Positions 47,929 through 57,666 of a stretch of 64,000 nucleotides of DNA are shown here, piece by piece; the first letter of the stretch is position 1, and every line of letters begins with the position of its first letter. This DNA comes from Oryza sativa Japonica Group (taxonomy: Eukaryota > Streptophyta > Magnoliopsida > Poales > Poaceae): assembly GCF_034140825.1 (NCBI RefSeq), contig NC_089046.1, forward strand, positions 28,112,001 to 28,176,000, in the 5' to 3' direction. A model generated the notes under the pieces. It was not told the DNA's origin, searched no databases, and was given only the letters and a program-made list of their open reading frames with translations. The position numbers and the translations under genes are program-made.

Positions 47929-48056
47929 TACTCCCTCCGTTTCACAATGTAAGTCATTCTAGCATTTTCCACATTCATATTGATGTTTAGATTCATTAAC
48001 ATCAATATGAATGTGGGATATGCTAGAATGACTTATATTGTGAAACGGAGGAAGTA
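47929..48056. mobile_element. hairpin Stowaway-like MITE, second copy
   Basis: Same family as 11122-11229: ends ctccctccgtttcacaatg and its complement, with arms containing aagtcattctagcat. The loop is longer (about 20 bp more) than in the other copy. Confidence 0.75.
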
Positions 48057-48199
48057 GCAAGGAATTATTTTGATAGTAGTACATATACTGAATAATACTA
48101 GTAGTTGCTTTTTTGACATCTGACAAGAGCAAATTAAGACTAGTAAACAGACATAAGCGTTGATCGCTTGACGAAAGAAAAGAAGCAAACTAATTAAGG

Positions 48200-48619
48200 T
48201 TAGCGTCCACGGTGCCTGCCGCCGCGTCCGCCGTCCTTGTCGCGGCCACCGCCGTAGTAATCGTCCTCCTCTTCCTCCTGATAGCATGCTGCTCGCGCCT
48301 GGAACTCTTGGTCCTCCTGCCTCTGGCTTCGCCTTGCGCCGCGCCACCTGTTGCTGTTGCTGGTACGAGTAGGTCGACGTCGACGTTGGAGGAGGGGGCG
48401 CCATCACGTCGCTCTTCTTGATGTCCGTGAGCGCCGACAAGGCCTCGTCGACGAGCTTGTAGGCGGCCACGGCGGCGCTGGTGTCCTTGGCGGTGGCGAA
48501 CATGGCGCAGAGCGCCTTGTGCTGCTTCCTGACTGCGTCGGTGGTGATGGCGTCCGGTTTACCGGTGGCGCTGAGCTTGACGCCGAGGACGGCGTAGTGG
48601 TCGGTCTTGGTCTTGTCCT

Positions 48620-48652
<33 letters not shown>

Positions 48653-48809
48653 TGAAGGCGGCCTGCGCGCACTGGGCCTCGGGCGCGGAGGAGAAGAGGG
48701 CGGCGGCCATGTCGGCGTGCATCTTGCCGCCCTTGATGTTGCCGTCGGAGAAGCACTTGTCGGCGGCTTCGAGCTGCTTGCGGAGGGCGTACGGGAGGGT
48801 GGCCGCCAT
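48200..48809 (-). CDS. degenerate J-domain (DnaJ-like) protein, frame change near the C-terminus
   Basis: The ATG at 48809 opens MAATLPYALRKQLEAADKCF, with an Ala-rich helical N-terminus. It is followed by a J-like core (DHYAVLGVKLSATGKPDAIT, VRKQHKALCAMFATAKDTSA, AYKLVDEALSAL). The HPD tripeptide of true J domains is absent (VRKQHKAL stands in its place), so it should not stimulate Hsp70. In the starting frame the protein would continue past YSYQQQQQVARRK into Arg/Trp-rich sequence and then UTR-like residues to a stop at 48033 (259 aa). The frame one base further instead encodes SQRQEDQEFQARAACYQ, EEEEDDYYGGGRDKDGG and GRHRGR, ending at 48200, and looks like a real acidic-RGG tail. A one-base change or a sequence error is likely near 48310-48350. 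A TATAAAT box lies upstream. Confidence 0.6.
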
Positions 48810-48922
48810 GGCTGGCAACAACTAATTAACTGCGCTGAGTGCTGATGAATTGATGGTGATCGACGATGGTGCGCTTTGGTGGTTAATTGATTGCTTGCTC
48901 CGGCCGGCGTGGAGGAGACTGA

Positions 48923-48929
48923 ATTTATA
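48923..48929 (-). promoter_or_regulatory. probable TATA box of the J-domain gene
   Basis: TATAAAT on the minus strand, about 115 bp upstream of the ATG at 48809. Confidence 0.5.
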
Positions 48930-49224
48930 GCGTGATGAGACGAAAGTCGAATCGAATCGAATCATAGTAGGATTCCGACTCCGATCAGAATTCACTCTGA
49001 TTCGCGCGGTGCTGCTCTGCTCTGCTCTGCTCTCCGACTCCGATTGAGAGAGGGAAGGAGTATGAGGCAGCTGATGGGCTGATTGGGCCGGACCAAATTA
49101 ATTAGGTCCTCTCTTGCTTTCGGCCCTCAGTCTAGAAGAAGGCCCAAGTTTGACAATAATGCAAAGGTGAAGATGTAGTGAGCCTGACAAGATAGTTTAT
49201 CACCATGCCACACGAACCAACATC

Positions 49225-49466
49225 ATACTCCCTCCGTTTCAAAATGTTTGACACCGTTGACTTTTTAGCACATGTTTGACCGTTCGTCTTATTCAAAAAA
49301 AAATTTGAAATATGTAAAACTATATATGTACATGAAAGTATATTTAACAATGAATCAAATGATATGAAAAGAATAAATAATTACTTAAATTTTTTGAATA
49401 AGACGAATGGTCAAACACGTACTTAAAAAATCAATGGTGTCAAACATTTTGAAACGGAGGGAGTAA
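49225..49466. mobile_element. Stowaway-like MITE, copy 4, best preserved
   Basis: Ends ctccctccgtttcaaaatg and cattttgaaacggagggag are a perfect inverted repeat flanked by TA. Subterminal ttgaccgttcgtcttattca and its inverse are also intact. It is the least diverged of the four copies in the window. Confidence 0.8.
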
Positions 49467-49479
49467 TATGTAACGGCAA

Positions 49480-49860
49480 GGGCTCGATTGGTGTTGGATT
49501 CCTGATGCCGTCTGACTCAGGCATGGACATGGGAGAATGGTGGTTAGCGATGCGGCAAAATTTTTAGAATGGCCACAGGGACGTCATCGATAGCCTTGTG
49601 CTATTTGTATGTTGGATGGTTTGGAAGAAAAGAAATGCGCTTGTGTTTCAGAATCAACGGCGCTCTCGATAGATTTCCTGTTTGGTTCAATTAAAGAGGA
49701 AGTGGCGATTTGTAAGGAAGCTGAGGTTTTCAGAAATATTGGATAGTAATCCCTCAATGTAATCTATTTTCTTTTGGGAGATTGCTTCTGTGGCAACTTT
49801 TATTTACTTCGACAGCTTCTTGTTGAAGTCAAAACTCTTTATACTTGTAATATTCCTTAA
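49480..49860 (+). pseudogene. LINE reverse-transcriptase 3' end fragment
   Basis: A frame near 49600-49655 encodes VCWMVWKKRNALVFQ, resembling the C-terminal zinc-binding end of plant L1-type LINE ORF2 (WxxWKERNxRVF). Stops interrupt the surrounding frame. A T-rich 3' UTR-like segment with ccctcaatgtaatctatttt follows. The limits are approximate and the rest of the LINE is absent. Confidence 0.45.
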
Positions 49861-50254
49861 TCCTAAGTAAATTTGGATGTTGCAACGCGCTGGTCCTTTT
49901 TTTTTTAAGTGACACTTTAATTTGCTGATCGGTTTTGTTTGAGAGATGAGATATGGATACACATGAAACAAAACGTACAGGCGCACGTTGAAGGTAGACA
50001 CAAGATGAAACGATTACAAAGATATATATAGGGTAGTACAAGGTAACAACCAAATAGATAGACTAATAAGCTAGGATGGAGCTGAAACGAAGCAATTATA
50101 ACATTCGCAGTAACTATATTCTAGTATAGTTACGTAGTTGGTCCATCCTTTCAGGGCAGGCTCTGCCTGCAGACTTATTTCCCAGCTAGTTAAGCTACAA
50201 TGACAAACACACATACATATATAGGAGTATAGTAATTGCCTGCCTGATACAACA

Positions 50255-50626
50255 TCACGGATGGATGCAGCCGCCACCGGCACCGCCGCCAAGGCCACCG
50301 GAGGATCCACCGCCGAGGCCTCCTCCAAGACCAGCAGGGCTTCCTCCGAGAACACCACCGATGCCTCCGATGACCCCGCCGAGAGGACCTCCCATACCAG
50401 CGAAGCCTCCAACACCGCCGCCGCCCATGCCTGGCACTGGCGGCAGAAAGGTCTTGTGGTCATTGAGACCCCCGCCGCCGCCGGCCTCCATGGCCTTCGC
50501 CATGGTTGTGGCGCCCTGCGGCGCGGGCATGCCTCTAGCGGCCTCACATGATACATTAAGTAGCATGAGCACCACTACAAGTAGAAGAAGAACGATGTGC
50601 ATCATGCTCATGCACCACCGCGCCAT
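50255..50626 (-). CDS. small secreted glycine-rich protein
   Basis: A 123-aa intronless protein. Residues about 5-28 (MMHIVLLLLVVVLMLLNVSC) form a signal peptide with cleavage probably near CEAARG. The mature part is MPAPQGATTMAKAMEAGGGG, then short PVPGMGGGGVGG and GGVIGGIGGVLGG-type repeats, ending GGGCIHP. The ATG at 50626 was preferred to upstream frame positions because the signal peptide directly follows it. Glycine-rich proteins of this kind are usually cell-wall associated. No enzymatic domain is present, and the specific role is unknown. A TATA-like box lies about 120 bp upstream. Confidence 0.75.
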   Translation of the reverse strand: MARWCMSMMHIVLLLLVVVLMLLNVSCEAARGMPAPQGATTMAKAMEAGGGGGLNDHKTFLPPVPGMGGGGVGGFAGMGGPLGGVIGGIGGVLGGSPAGLGGGLGGGSSGGLGGGAGGGCIHP

Positions 50627-50742
50627 GGATTCAGATCGATTAATTTGATGCCTGCCTAGCTGCGATGCGCTTTGTACGTACCGATTATGAGCTCTTGTAG
50701 CTAGCACCTACAACGATAGAGATCATCAGCTAATTTGTGCAT

Positions 50743-50752
50743 GCATATATAA
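50743..50752 (-). promoter_or_regulatory. probable TATA box of the glycine-rich protein gene
   Basis: TTATATATGC on the minus strand, about 120 bp upstream of the ATG at 50626. Confidence 0.4.
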
Positions 50753-51019
50753 TCCACTCCAGGTCCAAGCGCGCCTAGCTAGCTAGACGCATGTATATAT
50801 GGGAAGAGATCATATCGACATGCATGCATGGGTAGATAGGTGCACTGACACGGTCCGACTTTATTGCTAGTAGCATTAATTCGTACGTGTACTCACTCCC
50901 TCCCACCATAAGCCAACCTTGATACTAATTAGTACTCTCGTATAAAGTTAAAGTTCACTTCTATAAGTTACATTGCAAAAAATAAATTAAACTGGTGCGT
51001 CCATATTGTACCATAAGAA

Positions 51020-51645
51020 CCTAGCACAAAAATACTTTTTCATACGATAAAACACATTTTCACAGGCGAGCACTTTGCCCGCCTGCCCTTAGATGACAGT
51101 AGAAATCAAAATTTTCTAAGAAAACAGCCGATCCTCGTGCAAAAACAAAATTTTCTCATATGGAACATTAAACTGCTTGTCTGCAAAAACAAAATTTGGC
51201 AAAAAGAATTATAAAAACAAAATCCCGAAACCATAGCTCCCATTCCTATCATCCTCGAGCTCGTCATCAGCCGTCCATAGCCCCTTCTAGGCCAAAGGAC
51301 AACTAATCCGTCTCTCCCGAGAATGATGCCGTTGGATTTGTTGTCGTCATCCGAGCCGTCACTACTTGCTATCTATAGCCTAAGCCCAAAGAGCCCCGAC
51401 GAGACTGGGAGGGAGGGAAGGAGAGAGAAAGGAGGAAAAGACGTGGAGTAAGCGAGGAGAGAGAAGAGGTGGAGGTTAAAAAGAGTGGAGGGAGAGGTGA
51501 GGAAGAAAAGCTTAATGTGCCGCGAAGTATATGTGGTTGAAAAAAAACGCTTTTGAAAATCCATTTTCGTAGGCGGACGCTATTATTGCTGACGGGCCTC
51601 TTAATACGCTCGTCTTGAGAAAATGCATTTTCATGAGAGATCTTA
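51020..51645. mobile_element. CACTA-like non-autonomous remnant
   Basis: The left part has cattttcacaggcgagcac and gcccgcctgcccttag. The right part has ccattttcgtaggcggacg and gaaaatgcattttcatgaga. Such short TTTTCGTAGGCGGAC-type subterminal repeats in both directions are characteristic of grass CACTA (En/Spm) elements. The terminal CACTA itself is not clear. The middle is a purine-rich stretch with no transposase. Confidence 0.4.
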
Positions 51646-52573
51646 ATCGAACATCACCAAAATCTTTATACATACGAATATTATTTTAGTCTATTCGTGA
51701 TTAAATAAGGGTGTCCGTAAAAATAAAATTTTAAAATAGTGGAACGAGCTAGCATTCATAACTGATGGATCGATCATTTGCCACGCTGGTTCATGTGTGG
51801 TAGCGGGCGTGGTGACAAGTGAATTTAATGAACTCCTTCGTTCCCGTGTATTCCTCCCCCTTCCGGAATGAAAAAAAGAAAGAGATTGATCGAAGTGAAA
51901 ATCGGAGGGTCCTGCGAATGGTGGTGAGCGGCGGATCCATATCCATCCATGGATCCGCGTTTGAAAACCACGCGAATTACTCAAAATACAAAATTCCTTT
52001 TCTGCCTAGCCTAGTGACAGTCGAAATGACCAATATAGAAATTATTTCTTTAATGAATTCATCGAATTTGTTTTCAACATTAATCATTGAGTAATCCTAG
52101 CTCTTTCAGTATAGAGACGGCCTCTCGCGAGCGATCGATTGTACACCAACCTAGCTGCCTTACTATAATGCATACGCGCGCGCGTGTACTGTTGATTGTG
52201 CAAGGTACATGTAGGTGCGTATGTAGCTGCAGGTGTCATCCATGCAAGTAACCGGCAGGCACTATCTCATTCAGTGGTGATCTACAGTGTTAGCGTCGGT
52301 GTTAGGTGACACCGATAATTTTAAATTAAACTGCTTATCTATATATCATAACACTATAATCGAAGTGTAATTAGTATACTATGATACTAATATACACATT
52401 ATAACACTAATAAATTAATTTTCTACGTTCGCCAGTGAGCTCATTCATCATGAATTGAATGAATTAAACCACCCTGCCTGCTGCATGTCACGGCTCACCG
52501 CACACGCTGGCACGTACCATTACTACCACGTCCAGCCCATGCGCTCGCACATGCTAATGCTCACGGACGTCCA
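51646..52573. other. intergenic, no gene seen
   Basis: AT-rich sequence with an alternating purine-pyrimidine run (gcgcgcgcg) near 52177. No ORF of recognisable family. Confidence 0.4.
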
Positions 52574-54285
52574 GGAATCTCAGCTGGTTTTTTTTTTGTT
52601 TGAACGACTCACACGAGACGGTGCGAAGTTCTATTGATAGAGCAGGAAAAAATTACAAGGCGAAGTTCTATTGATAGAGCAGGAAAAAATTACAAGTTAC
52701 AACCCTGGAGGGTCGTAACTAGGAAAAAGGAAAAAATATACCACCACCCACACGGCGACATCCCCATCACACAAGCCCAGGAGAAGGCTAACACCGGACA
52801 GGCCGCCGCTAAGCGTGACCGACCGCAACTAAGCCAACAAAGGGACACAGACGAGGTCGCCAGAGGGGTGAGACAGCACGACAACGCCCTCAGGAGGGGG
52901 GATAACCATCGTTGTCGGTTCAACCAAGGCCGGACTGGGTTTTCACCCGCCGCTCACCACTTGCGAATCCACGCCTGACGCACCGATGTTCCACCACCAC
53001 ACAAGCTTTGCCGACATGCGGGACCCCTACACCAGCGTCCCCCGCCGGCCAGTCTTCGTGCGCCGAAGACCGCGCCACACCCACCGGCAGCAACTCCTCA
53101 CACCTAGGTCGCCTCCTCTACCACCGGCCGCGCCACTCTGCGCCAAGCCAGCCTCCTCCACCGGACGCGCCTCGCGCCAATCCGGTCTCCCTCCATCAGC
53201 TGCGCCTCCCGCGCCAAGCCGACCTCCATCTCCGCCGCCCGCGCCTCTCGCGCCGAGCCGGCCTCCGCTGTCATCGGCTGCACTTCTCTGCGCCAAGCCG
53301 GTCTCCGACCCCTCCACCAAACGATACCGCGCCGGCCAGATGTAGTCGTCTCCCACGCGCTCAGCTAGCCGTTTGAGGCCGCCATGCCTCCAGTGACCGC
53401 AGACACGGTCACCATCACCGCAGCCGCTGCTACCTAACGCCCAGCCACCTCGCCGTCGCCATCCTTGCCTCGCAGCTGACTCCTTCCCCGCCGCTGACGT
53501 CACCACCGCCTCCATAAACGGCCGCCGTCGCCGCTGCCACCGACGCCAGCCCCCGCATCCGCAAACTGCCGTTGTGCCGTCGCCCTTCACCAGCATGCGG
53601 CTGGCCGCCGCCCGATGCCATGTGCGCCACTACCGCCATCGCCAGCCGACACCGCAGCCGCCAACTGCCACGACCGCCGCCGCCGTCCTGTCGCCGTCGC
53701 CAACTGCCGCTGCTGCCGTCGCCACACCGTCGCCGTCGTCGCCGCACAGCCGCCGCCAACTGCCACCGGCCACCCTCCAGATCCGGCCGAGAGGCGCGGA
53801 TCTGGGGGACACCGCCGCCGCCGCCGGGCACCGTGCCGTCGCCACCACAAGCCCACACGGGACCACCACCACCACCTTCGCGCTCGCGGCCGGTTCCATC
53901 CCCGCCACCATCGCCATCCCCGCCGCCTTCAGCCGCCGCCGCCCGGCGTCGCATGCCCCTGCCTTCGCCGTCGCCATCCCCGCCGCCGTGGCCGCCGTCC
54001 TCCCCGCCGCCAGTCGCCGCCCCGCCAGATCCGGCCGGAGCGGCCTAGATTTGGCGGTCACCGTCGTCCCGCCTGGCGGCTCCCCTGCCCGCTCAGTGAG
54101 AGGTCAGCGAGGAGCCCTGCCGCCGCCGTCCTTGCGGCCGGCTAGCTTTGCCGGCGGCCGCTCGAGCGGCGGCGAGGCGGAGGGGAAAAAGGGGAGGGAT
54201 AGGGGCGGCCGGGTCGTCGCCTCCCGTACTGCCCAGGGGAGGACGACGCGAGAGACTTATAGGAATTATTGGAATCTCAGCTGGT
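52574..54285 (-). mobile_element. reverse-strand LINE-like retroposon with 15-bp target duplication
   Basis: A 15-bp direct repeat, GGAATCTCAGCTGGT, lies at 52574-52588 and 54271-54285. Directly inside the left copy is a run of T (52588-52597), the complement of a poly(A) tail. The adjoining sequence, read on the minus strand, is tctatcaatagaacttcgc, a form seen at the 3' ends of plant LINEs. The body of about 1.68 kb is GC-rich and repetitive (53000-54230), with long but low-complexity open frames on both strands. No reverse transcriptase is recognised. I read it as an internally deleted or non-autonomous LINE-type insertion. Confidence 0.65.
52623..52696. repeat. perfect 37-bp tandem duplication
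   Basis: The unit beginning gcgaagttctattgatagag occurs twice without a difference, at 52623-52659 and 52660-52696, near the tail end of the LINE-like element. Confidence 0.9.
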
Positions 54286-55360
54286 CCGCCCTTGCGATCT
54301 GCACTTATTAATTTCTCCTCCGATCCGCACTTGTCCGGCCTGCGACCGCAACCGCCTCTTCCTCTTCCTCTTCTTCATCTTCATATATACCATCAGCGGC
54401 ACTGAACGCTCTCTGCATGCCAGGCCGCTGTGTTGCCGGACTGCATGCATGCCAACGTCATCATCATATCGTCGTCCTTGAGGCAGCCGGTCGGACTGGT
54501 CGAACGTACAGGTCCACGTCCAAGTGCAGGCCGCCGCGGTGGTCAAAGAGCAGCATTTGGCCGGGGACGAGGCGGTTCGCACCCACAAAGCCGCACGCCA
54601 CCCAGTCCAGTCGGCTACGCGAGCTTGGACCGCAGCTTCACTTGTGGGTTGGATCGAAGAGAGTCAGGTGAAGCAGAGAGAGGTAACGGACTGGGTTGAA
54701 ACAAAAAAGGAAGAGAAGAACGGGCTTTCGGCCCAAACCAAGGAACAATTTTTATTAACTTTTTCAATTATAATATAATATATAGTGATCCTAACGTTTC
54801 AATACTCAGTTCCTAATAGCGGTTGTACCACTGGAAAAATGTTTTTACTCGTTACAATGTACGAGTATTTTTTTTAAGTAATAACTAATTAAACGCATAA
54901 ATTAAGGGAAGAGGGTTACTTTACGTACATGTGGATGTTTTTCATAAGGCCCAGTCTCTCTCTTATAGGACCTTACGTATGTACTGCCGACCTGTAAACT
55001 TTTCTTTCCAACCTCAAGCTCAAATCGATTTTAGCAGATACACACAACAGGGGAAAAGTCTATTCATCCCTCGAGGGATGTCTCTTCATTTTTTGGGGAT
55101 ATTTAACTTTTGGTCACTTTTAAGATGTAGCAATTAATTATTTGTCACTCGCTGTCTATGACATGTAGGCTCTCATGTGTATATATGACATGTGGGTACA
55201 GTGGCAAATCATTTAGCACCATTCGTAAGAGTAGCAAATAATTAATTATCCCCGTTTTTGCATGTTGTTTAAAAAAATCATAGAAAAAACTAAAACAATT
55301 TTTGTAAGATAAATCAATATGGTATGTCACTTCAAAAAATGCACATTCAAATTAAACTTA
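54286..55360. other. intergenic, no gene called
   Basis: A moderately GC-rich part (54400-54690) has open frames in several phases but no recognised family. The rest is AT-rich. Confidence 0.35.
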
Positions 55361-55367
55361 TACTAGC

Positions 55368-57185
55368 AAAAATACCCGTGCGTTACAATGGGTAAAAATA
55401 AATTACATATTCCAATTATAATGACTTTTACTGTTAGATTGTTAGATCATAGCAAACTCAAATTATAATAATGGTATAGATTGACTGAATACGGTGGTTT
55501 TGCGTGGGAAGCGATGAGGATGAGAAAAAACGTGTCCTAGACGCACCAAGTTGCGTTCTCGTGTACATACAATGCTTTATCGAGTCGGACTCGGATAACC
55601 GCATTATCATGCATGCACAACGCATTACTTTATTGAGTCAGACTTGGACGACGCTTTGCCTTGATATGCCAGTAAAGCGCTTGCTGCAGCCCCCTCCGTT
55701 CGAGCCATATTCTACCCTGATGCGGGCATAGAATTCTTTCGCTGCGTTCCCAAAAGAAGTACAAATTTTCCCCAACTAGACCCTTGATGAGCATGCGAAA
55801 ATCGGAAAATTGCAATGACACATGAGAAGCTGAGACGACACATGAGCATGTATCCCTTAGTTCGAATCCCACGCACACATGCATGTGTCCCTGATTTTTG
55901 CATAATATTAGAAAAAACGCCCATGCATTGCAACGGATAAAAATATTTTTAGATTACTATACATTGTCCTTTTTGGTTTTGGACAAAAACTTATTTTCTT
56001 CCTTCCTTTTCAGTCTCGACCCAGCCCGCTACTTCTCTCTACTTGGCCTACTTCTCTTTAACCTAGCCCACAAGTAGAGCTATAAGCTTAGCTCATATAG
56101 TCGATTGCCGTTTTTAACCTCGAAGATAATACCGTGTAGTACGATGCCAGAACCGATACTCCTCATCAAATCCGATCGAATCTTTCTCAATCTCCCAAAA
56201 TTGGTTGAGTGCTCTTATTCACTCGATCTTTTTTCTTTCCGTTTTTATCAAAATCGCAGCGAATCAATAAAACTGTAGGATATAAATGGTGTCTTCTAAA
56301 TATAGAGATTGAATCCAGTAAATTAAAGCGGAACTGAAAGAAAAATATAGGGAAAATGATGATGGAGTAGTGGAGAATTGATTTTTCAATCAATTGGAGG
56401 AGGGAAAGCATGAGAAGGCCGATCGATGTGGCGGTGGTGCTAGGGGCGGCCCGACAATGAAAAAACCGGTCAGATAAAAAAAATCCTCACAATGTGCACA
56501 GACCCTTTCTCGTCACAAAAATTACGAATAAAATATAGAGACGAAAAAAAGGATGGAAAAAAAAAGAAAAGCGAAAAAAAGAAAAAAAATGGCGGATAAA
56601 AGAGAGGGACTTCTTTTTTTTTCTGTTTTATAATGTGTTTTTTTCTCTGGTAATTTTTACGGGCTATTTTCTTCACCGTTTTTTAGGACGGCAGTTTCTT
56701 TTTTCACGTGACTTTCTTTTTTTTTTTTTACGATCGGCGACTTCTATATTTTTGTGCAGTCGGCTTTTTATGTTTTTTTCCATCTTTTTTCCACCACTTT
56801 TTTTTTCCCATTTCCAGTCCGGATCGGACTTTTTTTCCGCTGTTTTTCTTTCGCGTTTTATTACTATGCGTTTTCTTTTCCCGCATGATTTTTTTTCACC
56901 CTTTCTAAAATTACAGATTTAAAGTAGTAGAGATTAAAACCGAAAAAAATTAAAACCTACTCAAATACGGATGACGTACCAAAATACCGGCAAAAACATC
57001 TTAAACTTTTATAATATATAGGTAAAGATATAGTCTGGGTCATTTTTCCGATCCGGTTCGCCGATAGATGTTTTTATCCGATCCGATCCGGGTTTTATGC
57101 GTGTTTAACTCAGATGATGGATGAAAATTAAGTGAGTACGAAATCATTTTCAATTTTTATAATAGGTAAAGATAATAAGAAAGAA
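55368..57185. mobile_element. cluster of Helitron-like non-autonomous repeat pieces
   Basis: Near 55368 the sequence reads actagcaaaaatacccgtgc followed by gttacaatgggtaaaaata. A variant recurs near 55908 (gaaaaaacgcccatgcattg, caacggataaaaata). Sequences of the form ataatatataggtaaagata occur at about 57018 and 57160. These start and end words recur together in grass repeats usually classed as Helitron-like. Internal sequence is T-rich (56600-56920) and non-coding. Number and limits of copies are uncertain. Confidence 0.35.
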
Positions 57186-57289
57186 ATAAAAATAAAAAAT
57201 TTAACTCTAAATAGAATAGGTAATTCACAGTTAAATTTCTCTTCTTTCCTCCTCTCCAACTCTAGTACTATACAATATACAATTATATA

Positions 57290-57360
57290 AGTCATACTAA
57301 ATTTTGTAATGACTTTTTATACGATATGCACATAACGAAAGGATGTCCCCTCAAGGGGAA
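57290..57360. repeat. partial fold-back end
   Basis: The words tgcacataacgaaaggatgt and cccctcaagggg match the right end of the element at 17596. No left arm is seen. Confidence 0.4.
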
Positions 57361-57666
57361 AAAAACATCTCCCACGCACTAGCTAGCTAGAGTAGCTTCT
57401 TCACAATATGTTATTAATTTCCACCAAGTCACATTTATATTACATAATTCCAACCAAATTAAGACTTTTGATTGGTATTCATGGAACATTAAATTATTGT
57501 TTCTTTTAGACAATACTAATAGTGTAAACTTCAGACTCTGCATCAACCAAAGATATACATATAACCTTATACCATCACTTTTGGCTAAGATATATTTATT
57601 GTATATTTCATATAGTATAATTATAAGGATGGATGGACGATGGTGGCACCATGAACTAGTAGCTAG

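Noticed and set aside
53027-54311. Several 150-245 aa open frames on both strands
   Set aside because: They overlap in opposing frames of a CCG/GCC-rich retroposon body; none has a recognisable domain or sensible start context.
54277-54700. Possible coding fragment with multiple open frames
   Set aside because: No frame gave a recognisable family, and the frames overlap on both strands.
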